DNA of 64,000 bases from Strix aluco (GCF_031877795.1 NC_133971.1:95548654-95612653); one strand, 5' to 3'. Shown: positions 20,801 through 29,993, counted from the first letter of the stretch. Numbers and translations are program-made. Notes: generated from the sequence alone by a model not told the origin.

Positions 20801-23657
20801 GCAGCCTCACCAGTGCCAAGTCCAGGGGTAAGATCCCTTCCCTGTCCCTGCTGGCCACGCTATTGCTGATACAGGCCAGGATGCCATTGGCCTTCTTGGC
20901 CACCTGGGCACACTGCTGGCTCATTATCAATCCTCCCCCAGGTCCCTCTCTGACTGGCAGCTCTCCAGCCACTCCTCCCCAAGCCTGTAGCGCTGCTGGG
21001 GGTTTTGTGGCCCAAGGGCAGCACCCGGCATTTGGCCTTAGTGAAACTCCTCCAGTTGGCCTCAGCCCATCGCTCCAGCCTGGCCAGGTCTCTCTGCAGA
21101 GCCTCCCTACCCTCGAGCAGATCAACACTCCCACCCAACTTGGTGTCATCTGCAAACTGACTGAGGGTGCACTCGATCCCCTTGTCTAGATCATCAATAA
21201 AGATGTTAAACAAGAGTGGCCCCCAAACCGTAAAATACTTGTAAATACACCTGCTGTCAACTAACAACAGAGCCAACTCTGCTGTCTCACTAGCCACAAG
21301 TGGGATGTGCCCCCAGAAGCAGGTTTGGAGATGAATTTCTTTGTCTGTTAGAATCAAAGTTTGCAGCAGCCGGGAAAGCAGCGTGTGCTCCGGCACGGGC
21401 ACCGTGCTGCAGCAGCCAGGACCCAGCTCTAACTGGGCTGCAAGGCACACGCCATCATCTGAAACCTTAAAAACCAACCCAAACACACCTTGAGCTTCAG
21501 CACTTGGTTCTCCCTGCTCACCACCAGCAGCTGCTCTTCTGTTTCCTTCATCGTCGTCGCCACAGGACTGCAGCCCCAGCTCCAGCCGCTCTTTGACTCC
21601 GCTTTATTGCCCAAGACTTGAGGAACCTGCTGAAGGAAACACACATGGAAATTATTCTTAAAATAATAGAAAAGCAGCTTGAGCAAATCCGTCTGACTCG
21701 AGAAGACGTGGCTGCTTCTGGACACCCCTCCCTGGCTCAGGCAGGGAGGCAGCTCTCCGAAGAGCCGGGGCCAAGCAGCTTGCGGGGTGGCTGCCAGCAC
21801 AGCTCCTCCACTGAGGAACTGAAATTAAAATGTTCCGCTTGCACAGCTCTCCGGGGCTTCACACTGGAAAGCATTTGCCTGTCGGTCCTGATAAAGAGCT
21901 CTCTGCCACTCTCTACAGCGTTATTGCACCTGCATAAAATTACAGTTTTACAATATTGCGGCATATTGTAGGTGAGGCTGCGTAAACGCAGGTAATTGTT
22001 GGCCAACGCTTCCCCTTAAACTACGTCTTCCTCCAGATTTTAATCATTTGGACACAACATTTCCAAATCTGTTTGCTTCCTAGCGCTGCCTCTGCGCTCC
22101 AAACCACTTGCTTACAGTGGTTTTAAGTTGCTTAAACCGAGTTTTTTTTTCCCCCTACAGGTGTTCACAAATGCTCAGTGCTTGCCTCCTGTTTTGACTC
22201 AAGCAACACGACCTGCAAGCGCTCAGATTTATGCCAGAACACGCCGGCATTTCTACGGCCTTTCTTATGTTACACCAAGTTCATTTGTTCAAAATAAACT
22301 ACCACGAACAAAGGGCAGCCTGTACTTTTTAAAGGGTTCAAACCATAAATCAGTTTCTTTTCACTACAGAGGCTTTTCTTCAAGTTCATTCCTTACCTGA
22401 ACAGAGAAAGGAATAAGCATTTTTTAAAAAGAACTTTTGGCGATCAATTATTTCTTAATTAGCCATGTTTCAGCCCACTGATCCTCCCCCTCCCGCATCC
22501 CACAGTGCTCTCCTGGGCTCAGCTGGGATGCAGAGAAACTGCCTTTGCGTGTGATCATCACCGTGCTCTGCTGCTTGGAGCTAAGAAGTAAGATATCAGC
22601 TCTACTATCAGCTGAGTCTTGCTGTTCCCAGGATCTCTTCTGGGGGAAAAAAAAAAAAAAAAAAAGAAAAATCACGTCCTACCCACTCATGGTGGTGTCA
22701 GCATCAAGCAGGGCGCTGCTTCATATGCCCCTTTATGAGTTGGTGTCACCACCAGAGAATATATATATTTTTTTTTCGCAGTAATCGCTTCATGGAAATG
22801 ATTTTATATTATGAGATGCATAAGAATTCATCACAAAATTTTCAGATTCAAAGTTACAGCATTTGCCCTGCACCTTCATAAAGGTAATTATGGAGAGGAT
22901 GAAGAAATCTTTTGTCTTTTGACTTAACTTGGAAGTTTAGGAAGAAAAAAAGCTGGAAAAATCTTTTTTCTTTTGACTTAACTCGGAAGTTTAGAAACAA
23001 AAAAAGAAAAATCTTTTTTCTTTTGACTTAACTCGGAAGTTTAGAAACAAAAAAAAAATCTTTTTTCTTTTGACTTAACTCGGAAGTTTAGAAACAAAAA
23101 AAAGAAAAATCTTTTTTCTTTTGACTTAACTCGGAAGTTTAGAAACAAAAAGAAAGAAAAATCTTTTTTCTTTTGACTTAACTCAGAAGTTTAGAAACAA
23201 AAAGAAAGAAAAATCTTTTTTCTTTTGTCTTAACTCAGAAGTTTAGAAACAAAAAAACCAGAAAAATCTCTTTTCTTTTGACTTAATTCGGAAGTTTAGA
23301 AACAAAAAAAAGAAAAACCTCACCAGCTTTAAAGACGTTTAACCCAACCTAAGACAGGCTATGCTAAATTAAGTCACTACTGCGGAGTAACTAGCACCTC
23401 TAGAACCAATGTGTAAACCTAAAGGTGCGTGTTGCCACGCAGGTCAGAGTTTTCTCTTTCAGCAGTTCCTAGTTTTGCTCACCCTGTTTCCTGCCGAAGC
23501 AAAGAAAGGAACAGAACAGCGACAACTTCAGAAATACCTTTTTCACATATTCAGCTTCCTCGGTAATTTGGGAACGGGAGGACCCATAAAGGACGTAGTT
23601 TCCCTCCGAGCCGTGGTCCTCTCGTGTTATTTGCTCAGTGAGGAGCAGGGTAGTCAT
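14822..23657 (-). CDS. CCDC68: CCDC68, coiled-coil domain-containing protein 68 (nine coding exons found, one missing)
   Basis: Coding exons in order: 23657-23538, 21626-21489, 20011-19886, 19616-19488, 18038-17956, 17303-17198, 16417-16334, 16088-16012 and 14888-14822. All junctions are GT/AG and phase-consistent. The protein aligns along its length with mammalian CCDC68 (about 335 aa): N-terminus [111 protein letters not shown] and C-terminus [14 protein letters not shown]. Most of it is heptad-type coiled coil. CCDC68 is a centriole subdistal-appendage protein acting with CEP170 and CCDC120 in microtubule anchoring (family knowledge). The segment matching human IRTTLQKIRTQMFKDE and what follows was not found. 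Four CR1 copies lie in introns in the sense direction. Confidence 0.9.
14889..16011 (-). other. CCDC68 last intron
   Basis: Mostly occupied by a sense-oriented CR1 fragment (14998-15622). The rest (15623-16011) shows no recognisable feature apart from a CR1-tail-like scrap (atcacagaatcatctaat) near 15862. Confidence 0.75.
14998..15622 (-). mobile_element. CR1 fragment, subfamily with [12 protein letters not shown] end; uninterrupted ORF2 C-terminal frame
   Basis: On the - strand it runs from [14 protein letters not shown] through [24 protein letters not shown] and [11 protein letters not shown] to the CR1 3' tail at tcacagaatc. A frame of 189 codons (15645-15076) stays open through the reverse transcriptase C-terminal region, so the copy is fairly young. 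It lacks the RT catalytic core and is not functional. The same 3' subfamily recurs at 50.3 and 63.4 kb. Confidence 0.92.
16012..16088 (-). CDS. CCDC68: CCDC68 coding exon (NKELKEKV)
   Basis: The acceptor is ttgcttgcag and the donor gtaagt. The 77 nt encode [20 protein letters not shown] and then RAVWT plus two bases. Human has NKELKTQVALSSETPRTKVS then KAV. The heptad pattern stops here. Confidence 0.93.
16334..16417 (-). CDS. CCDC68: CCDC68 coding exon ([13 protein letters not shown])
   Basis: The acceptor is actctcag and the donor gtaaag. Exactly 28 codons, from AEELNNEL through [20 protein letters not shown]. It aligns with human MEGLKNNLKEQDKRIENLRE and is a typical coiled coil. Confidence 0.93.
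16418..17197 (-). other. CCDC68 intron
   Basis: Unique-looking sequence with a pyrimidine tract at 17100-17175 on the + strand. No transposon or exon was seen. Confidence 0.7.
17198..17303 (-). CDS. CCDC68: CCDC68 coding exon ([15 protein letters not shown])
   Basis: The acceptor is tgcccgcag and the donor gtcagg. The 106 nt start with the last base of a codon and then [35 protein letters not shown]. Human has [20 protein letters not shown]. High similarity and matching phase make this one of the surest exons. Confidence 0.94.
17304..17955 (-). other. CCDC68 intron
   Basis: Contains a three-copy 35-37-bp tandem repeat (17616-17724). No other structure was recognised. Confidence 0.7.
17616..17724. 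repeat. Tandem repeat, 35-37-bp unit, three copies
   Basis: caattagtgcat recurs at about 17640, 17675 and 17712, each preceded by a ggaaaggga-type stretch; two copies share cacgtgaga with an E-box. Confidence 0.88.
17956..18038 (-). CDS. CCDC68: CCDC68 coding exon ([16 protein letters not shown])
   Basis: The acceptor is tttccttag; the donor gtgact is weak but places the next exon in frame. The 83 nt encode [20 protein letters not shown] and then SRNEDSK plus two bases. Human has EKRTLLERKLSLENKLLQLK. Coiled-coil spacing continues. Confidence 0.85.
18039..19487 (-). other. CCDC68 intron
   Basis: Carries a sense CR1 copy (18849-19272). The remaining about 1 kb shows no feature I can name. 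Confidence 0.7.
18849..19272 (-). mobile_element. CR1 fragment, young subfamily ([13 protein letters not shown])
   Basis: It starts on the + strand as acagaatcatctgggttgg, the reverse complement of the CR1 3' tail, and extends to the EERLRELG region. By eye it is nearly identical to the copies at 24.1, 52.2 and 56.8 kb. Shorter at its 5' end than those copies. Confidence 0.92.
19488..19616 (-). CDS. CCDC68: CCDC68 coding exon ([13 protein letters not shown])
   Basis: The acceptor is cttggtcccag and the donor gtacgg. The 43 codons read [43 protein letters not shown]. Human has VENLNQVAEKLEEKHSQITE then LENLVQRMEK. Charged coiled-coil segment. Confidence 0.93.
19886..20011 (-). CDS. CCDC68: CCDC68 coding exon ([20 protein letters not shown])
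   Basis: The acceptor is actctttctag and the donor gtacaa. The 42 codons run [42 protein letters not shown]. It matches human LQASREAGAAALRNVAQRLF then ENYQTQSEEV. Confidence 0.94.
20012..21488 (-). other. CCDC68 intron, mostly CR1
   Basis: About two thirds is a CR1 copy (20283-21230) in the sense direction. The flanks show nothing else. Confidence 0.75.
20283..21230 (-). mobile_element. CR1 fragment reaching the reverse transcriptase FADD motif
   Basis: The longest CR1 copy here. On the - strand it begins at [20 protein letters not shown], includes the RT catalytic motif as FADDTKLGG, then ERWAEANW and [20 protein letters not shown], and ends at the 3' tail. The frame shifts between segments (three different frames are used), so it is dead. 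Its 3' third ([19 protein letters not shown]) differs from the two other subfamilies in the window. Confidence 0.92.
21489..21629 (-). CDS. CCDC68: CCDC68 coding exon with tandem NAGNAG acceptor
   Basis: The donor gtgtgt lies after LKLK. The acceptor reads ttccttCAGCAG, so the exon starts at 21629 (47 codons, extra Gln) or 21626 (46 codons), both in frame. It encodes [46 protein letters not shown]. The end matches human KENEVLKIK; the start is poorly conserved. Confidence 0.88.
21630..23537 (-). other. CCDC68 intron region expected to hold one unlocated exon
   Basis: By comparison with the human protein about 30 residues (human IRTTLQKIRTQMFKDEIRHD and a few more) should be encoded here. I could not find a convincing match with splice sites. 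The region also holds an eight-copy minisatellite (22905-23318) and an A tract near 22,646. Confidence 0.55.
22905..23318. repeat. Minisatellite, about 50-bp unit, eight copies
   Basis: The core cttttgacttaactcggaag, followed by tttagaaac and an A-rich linker then aaatcttttt, repeats eight times with spacings of about 47-54 bp. Copies differ mainly in A-run length, plus point changes (gtcttaactcag, gacttaattcgg). One strand is rich in T-runs followed by A-runs. Confidence 0.93.
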
Positions 23658-23680
23658 CACTATACGTGTGTTTCTCTGTT
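23538..23680 (-). CDS. CCDC68: CCDC68 first coding exon with 23-nt 5' leader
   Basis: The acceptor tctcactcgtacag ends at 23681. ATG is at 23657-23655 and the 40 codons end at the donor gtattt after EEAEYVKK. The start was chosen because MTTLLLTEQ aligns with human MTTVTVTTE, and [19 protein letters not shown] with ALYESTSAHIIEETEYVKK. The 23 upstream bases contain no stop in the ATG frame. Confidence 0.92.
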
Positions 23681-24122
23681 CTGTACGAGTGAGAGAAGAG
23701 AGGGGCTTGTTCTGTTACGCAAGGACAGAGAATAATTCCATTATTCCATCCCATTTCATTCCGTTTCAAGCTCAGGGACATGCTGGAGCCAAGCAGGCAT
23801 TGCAAGCTTAAAGCACCAAACAATAAGGACCACTTTAAAAAAAAAAAAAAAGGCAGACAGCTGATTATTTGTTTTTTTAATGGATGGGAAGACAGATATA
23901 GTCACACATTATTATCACTGAAGATTTTAATGACTTTTTACTGGCAACCTACATCCCAATCCCATATTATTCCAGAAAACATGCGGCCAGAGATCCCAGG
24001 CAGAAAATAAGGGAATAACACACAGATGGGTGCAGTTTAACTAAGGGCAAAACAAAACTTTCCAAGTTTATAAAGCAAACCCGATTATCCTGCGCACAGT
24101 AATCCCACTGCTGTCAGGGAAT

Positions 24123-24755
24123 TCACAGAATCATCTGGGTTGGAAAAGCCCTTGAAGCTCCTCCAGTCCAACCATGAACCTCACACTGACCATTCCCAAC
24201 TCCACCAGATCCCTCAGCGCTGGGTCAACCCGACTCTTCAACCCCTCCAGGGATGGGGACTCCCCCCCTGCCCTGGGCAGCCCATTCCAACGCCCAACAA
24301 CCCCTTCTGCAAAGAAATCCTTCCTAAGAGCCAGTCTGACCCTGCCCTGGCGCAGCTTGAGGCCATTCCCTCTTGTCCTGGCGCTGGTTCCTTGGCTCAA
24401 GAGACTCATCCCCCCTCTCTGCACCCTCCTTTCAGGGAGTTGCAGAGGGCCATGAGGTCTCCCCTCAGCCTCCTCTTCTCCACACTAAACCCCCCCAGTT
24501 CCCTCAGCCGCTCCCCATCACACCTGTGCTCCAGACCCTGCACCAGCTCCGTTGCCCTTCTCTGGACACGCTCGAGTCATTCAATGGCCTTTTTGGAGTG
24601 AGGGGCCCAAAACTGAACCCACTCATCGAGGGGCGGCCTCACCAGTGCCGTGTCCAGGGGTAAGATCCCTTCCCTGTCCCTGCTGGCCACACTAGTGCTG
24701 ATACAAGCCAGGATGCTATTGGCCTTCTTGACCACCTGGGCACACTGCTGGCTCA
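24123..24755 (-). mobile_element. CR1 fragment, young subfamily
   Basis: Begins tcacagaatcatctgggttg on the + strand and extends up to the CR1 segment encoding [13 protein letters not shown]. Nearly identical by eye to the copies at 52.2 and 56.8 kb across their shared part. Degenerate and 5'-truncated. Confidence 0.92.
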
Positions 24756-25772
24756 AATTCAGTCCACACTCAGCTCTGTGTTCCCAACCACTATGCCAGC
24801 ACAGAACTGATTTTAATCTGGTTCAGGAGGATTACCCCCATCCTGCTTAGCTGTAAGCAGCAGCACAAAGCTTGAATGATATCATAACTCTCAGGGAAAA
24901 AAAAAAAAAAAAAAGAGAAAAACCCAACAAATTACCTGGGGGGAGGAGATGGGAGAGAAGAGATAAGGCTTTTTCTCAGAGAGAATAAAGTCCCAAGCAC
25001 CCTCAGCTGGGTTTGTGCTGTGCAATGGTGACATCCAGTGTCAGCTCCATCGCTCTGAAGCAAACGGCTGGATCTCAAGTTGCCCATTTTGAGCTCGTTC
25101 CCAGGTAGCCAGCGAGCTCCCAGGACAAGCTGATTTTTAACGAGCACATTGGAAGGGTCTGGAACCAATTAAGGTTATCACAGAGGAGTAATAAAGCCAC
25201 TCAGCCAGCACAGAGGGCCTGGATGTGCTTGCAGTGGAGGAAACAAAAAGCCTTGCAAAGCTTCCAGCTGATTTACAATAATATTTCATTTAAAAATGCA
25301 TTTCAAACACTTAAATTCAAGGTTCTGGGGTTCCTGCAGTTTAGCTGAGGAACAACAGGCCTGTCTGCACCCCTTGTGTCTGTTGAGTCATCCCGAGGTA
25401 TTGCAGCACCCCCAGGAAGATCGCTCAGGTTAGCACATTTCTGAACGAGCTCGTTTTCTAATAAAATATAATTAGACAACTTGAAACATTTATTGCTGCG
25501 ATGGAGGAGGAATGCCATTCCCAGAGAGCCCGGCGGAGCTGGTTTGCAGAACTGCCCCGGGGGGGCCGCGGCGGCTCACCCACACCAGCGACGTCACCAC
25601 GTACCATCACCCTGTGTCCCAGGCAGAGAAGTCAGGGCTAAATTCAAAATTAACTCTAAAAAAGGGTAAAGAAATCGAACACGTGAGCTCTAAGTGCCCC
25701 AGAGCTACGGCTCGCTCAGAACTCCAATTCTTAGGGGATTTACAAATTCAAAAAGCAATAAAATAAAAACGC

Positions 25773-26405
25773 TTATTACTTTTTACTCTTCTTTAACTTG
25801 TTACTTTTACTCTTTTTACTCTTTTTTTACTCTTCTTTTACTTGATACTTTTACCCTTTTTACTCTTTTTACTCTTTTTTTTACTCCTCTCTTAGTTGTT
25901 ACTTTTACCCTTTTTACCCTTTTTACTCCTCTTTTAATTGTTACTTTTACTCTTTTACTTGATACTTTTATTCTTTTTATTCTTTTTACTCTTCTTACTC
26001 TTTTTTATTCTTCTTTTACTTGTTACTTTTACCCTTTTTACCCTTTTTATTCTTTTTACTCTTCTTACTCTTTTTTTATTCTTCTTTTACTTGTTACTTT
26101 AACCCTTTTTACCCTTTTTATTCTTTTTACTCTTCTTACTCTTTTTTATTCTTCTTTTACTTGTTACTTTTACCCTTTTTACCCTTTTTATTCTTTTTAC
26201 TCTTCTTACTCTTTTTTTATTCTTCTTTTACTTGTTACTTTTACCCTTTTTACCCTTTTTATTCTTTTTACTCTTCTTACTCTTTTTTTATTCTTCTTTT
26301 ACTTGTTACTTTTACCCTTTTTACCCTATTTACCCTTTTTACTCTTTCTACTATTTTTACTCTTCTTCTGTTACTTCTTTTCACTCCTTTTTACTCTTCT
26401 CTACC
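25773..26405. repeat. Pyrimidine-rich minisatellite with about 71-bp higher-order unit
   Basis: About 630 bp of T/C with isolated A in the style ctttttactc. A higher-order unit is visible: acttgttac recurs at 26018, 26089, 26159, 26230 and 26301 (spacing 70-71). Flanking parts are built from the same 7-12-bp words without the long period. The open frames it creates (Phe/Leu/Thr repeats) are composition artefacts. Confidence 0.93.
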
Positions 26406-27177
26406 TTGTAAAAGGCATCAGCAGATGCTGCATCCCCGGCCATCACCAAGCTGGTCTGTTCTGGACACGAGAGAGAGGAGGAAAAAAAAAGCTACTCTCC
26501 TACCATAACTTCCACCCGCACAGCAAAGAGGAGCTGGATATCCAGACACGACCTTTGAGGGCTTTGACCTCAAGCAAAAAAAATAAAGAACAAACCAATC
26601 ACTCACTCAAATATCATCCCCTGATTCCACAGTTTATCCAGGCTGGGGGATAAAGCCGAAATCCCAGCCACGGCACGATAGAGGTTTTTCTTGGGGACAG
26701 GGGACGGTTCCCACCGATGCTACAAGGGGTTAAGCAAAGTTTGTTCTGTCTTGCTGGCTGCTGTTTTCCCTCCTGCCTGCAATCCAGCAGCTCCTGAGTC
26801 ACCCGCACAAAGGCCGGGCAGGATCAATTCTCCCTTCAGCCTGCACTAATTCAGGCTGAAACCTCCGCTCGCCCCCAGGGGATAAATCCTGGAATGGAAA
26901 TATTTTTTCAGCTCTAAACCAGTTGAGCCAGGAGGAGCGAGTGATAACAAGCACAACTCTCTGACTTGAGCTGCTGGCCCTGCGCTGGGAGGCACAAGTC
27001 CCTGGGAGGATCCTCCGTGCCCAGCTGGGCAACCACCAGCAGCAGAGCAGTAGCCCACAGGGATACTGGTAGCGGGGTGGCAGCAGAACCATCGTACCAA
27101 AGCTGCCTGTGGCACCCTGGAGCTCCGCACCCCAGAGATCAGCACCCCAACACTGCCCTGTCTCCCTACCCAGCTGT

Positions 27178-27640
27178 GTGGGGATGCTCAGAGGGTGCCC
27201 CCCAAAACCCCAGCGATGGGGGAAGAACCATGGGGCCAGACATGTGGGGATGCTCAGAGGGTGCCCCCCAAAACCCCAGCGATGGGGGAAGAACCATGGG
27301 GCCAGACATGTGGGGATGCTCAGAGGGTGCCCCCCAAAACCCCAGCGATGGGGGAAGAACCATGGGGCCAGACATGTGGGGATGCTCAGAGGGTGCCCCC
27401 CAAAACCCCAGTGATGGGGGAAGCACTGTGCGGCCAGACATGTGGGGATGCTCAGAGGGTGCCCCCCAAAACCCCAGCGATGGGGGAAGAACCATGGGGC
27501 CAGACATGTGGGGATGCTCAGAGGGTGCCCCCCAAAACCCCAGCGATGGGGGAAGCACTGTGGGGCCAGACATGTGAGGATGCTCAGCTCAACGGGTGCC
27601 CCCCAAAACACCCCATGAAAGAACAACGATGGGGGAAGAA
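27178..27640. repeat. Minisatellite, 66-bp unit, six regular copies plus one divergent
   Basis: gtggggatgctcagagggtg starts at 27178, 27244, 27310, 27376, 27442 and 27508; a seventh copy from 27574 is altered. Copies differ by few bases (agcgatg/agtgatg, aaccatggg/cactgtgcg). Because 66 is divisible by three, several frames on both strands stay open, giving long but spurious repeat proteins. Confidence 0.95.
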
Positions 27641-28749
27641 CCGCGGCTGCTCTCTCCACTTCAGAACGAAGCGTAAAAAGAAGTGCCGAGTTCGTCTGTT
27701 ATTCACCACCCTTTATAAACACTCACCTCTCGGCGACCCAACACGCAGGTGAGATTTTCTTTGCCTGGCCTGAGCTCGCCAGCACAGGTGCAACAAACGC
27801 AGCACTGTTCAAATTACATTTTTAAGACTAGAAAAGCACGTCTCCGTGCTTTCGCTCGAGATGGGTCGCTTGCTCTAAAGCTCAGGCGAGCGAGAAACCA
27901 GGCCACACCAAGCAGGAAAGCACCACCCTTGCTTATATAAGGAACATCCCAAATTACTCACGATTATCGGGAATGGTCAGATAAAGTAATTCCATGCTGA
28001 GCACTGGAACTCAAACGCAAGGTTTCTGCTTTTTTTTTTTTTGCCTGTGCACACCCCAGGCACAACCAGGTAAATAAATACCACCCCCCTTCCACCGCTG
28101 AACAGGAGTTTATACAATATTCATTCACTTTTTAATACCTGGTGCCTGGGCATATCCACAAAAAAGCAGTTACTTGTTACCGCTGCTCCCACAAGTCTTT
28201 GAGAAAGAGTTTTTACGAATACATGAGCGTACACGTAAACACGCCCGTCTCTCCTCAGGCAAATACACCTTTTTTATATTCTCCCGCCGCACGAAAGCGC
28301 TTCTGCAGACAACGAGGGCGAGGGAGAGGATCAGATAACCGGTGACTAACAGCACAACACACACTTCAGCGCAAGGAGTCGGTTGCAAACAACCCACAGA
28401 CTTTTGGCCACGAGACGTTCGCTCATCCAGACGGCATCAGCTACGCACGAGCCGGGAGGAATAATTCACTTCTGGCTTTACATGGACTCGTTAACAAAGG
28501 GATAGAGGGAAATAAAAAAAAGAAAAGGGTAGCGAGATTCTGCTTGATTAAAAGCGTGTGGTGGTAGGCGGGAAAGGTACCTCCGGGGGACAAGGATCTG
28601 CCAGGGTTTGGTTTTGTGGGGTGCAAGAATTTGGGGGAAATGCTGAAAAAGCACTTTATGGTCATGGTGAGCAAGGGGCTGTGAGACCCAGCGGCTCAAC
28701 CACAAATCTGGGCGTGGGGCTCGTCCCCTGACAGCCCCAGGCACAGAGG

Positions 28750-28790
28750 AGGGGGGTTGGGGCTTTGGGTGCCACCGGGGGTGGGGGAAG
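28750..28790 (+). other. G-quadruplex-prone G-run cluster
   Basis: Runs of 6, 4, 3, 5 and 5 G separated by short loops (gggggg tt gggg cttt ggg, then ggggg t ggggg). They lie on the strand opposite the CCDC68 transcript, just downstream of its presumed first exon. Confidence 0.6.
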
Positions 28791-28869
28791 AGACCCTTTG
28801 GGTGCTACTGAAGGGGGAAAGGGGCCCTTTGGGTGTCGTGGGGGAAGAATGGGTGCCCCCGCAGCCAAG

Positions 28870-29120
28870 ACTCACCTTTGGAGGGGGAGGACATGCTACC
28901 TGCCGGCACGGCTCCTGGGCAGCGCCCCCCCAGCCCGGAGCCCAGCTCACCGCTGCTTGTCGGCTTGCTGGGCCTTGGTGGCCACGCCCTGCCCCGCCCC
29001 ACTATGCCCCGCCCTCGTTGGTGGCCCCACCCCAAGCCCTGTGAGAAGGGTTAAGGGGGGTTTTGGTCCTTCTCCCTACCCGTGGGGTGCAGCCCCTGTG
29101 CGGTGGGGAGGGGGCCGGGT
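28870..29120 (-). promoter_or_regulatory. CCDC68: Putative CCDC68 promoter and first exon (GC-rich)
   Basis: GC-rich stretch with two GC boxes (gccccgcccc at 28991-29000 and gccccgccct at 29006-29015 on the + strand). Downstream on the - strand are two good splice donors, CAGCG|gtgagc (exon end 28951) and CAAAG|gtgagt (exon end 28876). Their position about 5 kb upstream of the coding acceptor at 23,680, pointing the same way, makes a CCDC68 5' exon the simplest reading. No TATA box was seen. Confidence 0.45.
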
Positions 29121-29213
29121 CACCGCGGCAGGGAGCCAACCTCAACCAGATGCCCCCAGGACACATCCAAGCTGAGTGGGACACACAATCATGGGATCGA
29201 GGTTGGAGAAGAT

Positions 29214-29570
29214 GATAGAATCATATACAGAATCATAGACTCATATATAAAACCATAGAATCACAGAATGACAGAATCATTGAATTGTTCAGGTTGGAAA
29301 AGACCTTTAAGACCATCCAGTCCAACCGTTAACCCAGCACTGCCAAGGCCACCACTAAACCATGTCCCCAAGGGCCACATCTCCATGTCCTTTAAATCCC
29401 TCCAGGGATGGTGACTCCACCACTGCCCCAGGCAACCTCTTCCAGTGCTTAATAACCCTTTCAGTGAAGGAATTTTTCCTAATATCCAACCTAAACCTCC
29501 CCTGGGGCAACTTGAGGCCGTTTCATCTTGTCCTGTCGCTTGTTACTTGCAAAAAGAGACCAACACTCTT
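29214..29570 (-). mobile_element. Older CR1 fragment with repeated 3' octamers
   Basis: It starts with several agaatcata-type octamers (29216-29280), then ttcaggttggaaaagacctt, and extends to the SDRTR region (cttgtcctgtcgcttgttac, complement). More diverged than the other long copies and ends abruptly near 29,570. Confidence 0.88.
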
Positions 29571-29879
29571 CTTTGAAAAGCTTGGGACCACACTAAGCAG
29601 GAGACAATACGGGGAAAGATGAAAAATCTCCATTTTATGGAGTAAAATCTGGGACCTATAGAGTAAGTTGCTTGCTGATGTTTGCAGAATTTGGCCTGGG
29701 AACTAAATACAGAGCTCTAGGTTGGAGGTTCATGTCTTCTTGTCCTCCTCCACACAGGGGCAACTCTTGGTTCCACTTGGTCCAGTCTTATGAATTGACC
29801 ATAGCTTCTTAAAAGTAAGAAAATAATCCAAAGGTATCTCCATTACAAAAAACCCCATTCGATCTTAGTAAAGCCCAAC

Positions 29880-29993
29880 AGAAAAGAGCAACAAAGCTGG
29901 TGAAGGGTCTAGAGAACAAGTCTTACGAGGAGCAGCTGGTGTCATTGATTCCAACCATGAACCTACCACTGCCAAGTCCATGTCCCCAGACGT
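29880..29993. mobile_element. Two tiny CR1 scraps in opposite orientation
   Basis: 29880-29938 reads in + sense like CR1 (gagcaacaaagctggtgaag, then gagaacaagtcttacgagga). 29943-29993 reads in - sense (tccaaccatgaacctaccac). They abut, suggesting rearranged remains of one or two insertions. Confidence 0.6.

Larger units (their letters stand above)
23681..28876 (-). other. CCDC68 5' intron (inferred)
   Basis: Intron between the first coding exon and the putative promoter exon. It contains a CR1 copy (24123-24755), a pyrimidine-rich array (25773-26405) and a 66-bp minisatellite (27178-27640). The remaining sequence shows no exon-like conservation that I recognise. Confidence 0.55.

Noticed and set aside
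21737..22006. Open frame containing FIRTDRQM as the missing CCDC68 exon
   Set aside because: Resemblance is limited to IRT and QM, and no splice pair fits the required phase.
22448..22675. Open frame after a good acceptor (tttttcccccag) as the missing CCDC68 exon
   Set aside because: The encoded [18 protein letters not shown] does not align with the human segment and no suitable donor follows.
25694..26653. 319-codon open frame rich in Phe, Leu and Thr
   Set aside because: It is produced by the pyrimidine-rich tandem array; no real domain and no codon pattern of a gene.
26799..27659. 286-codon open frame on the - strand and similar frames on the + strand
   Set aside because: They result from a 66-bp minisatellite whose unit length is divisible by three; frames are open on both strands at once.
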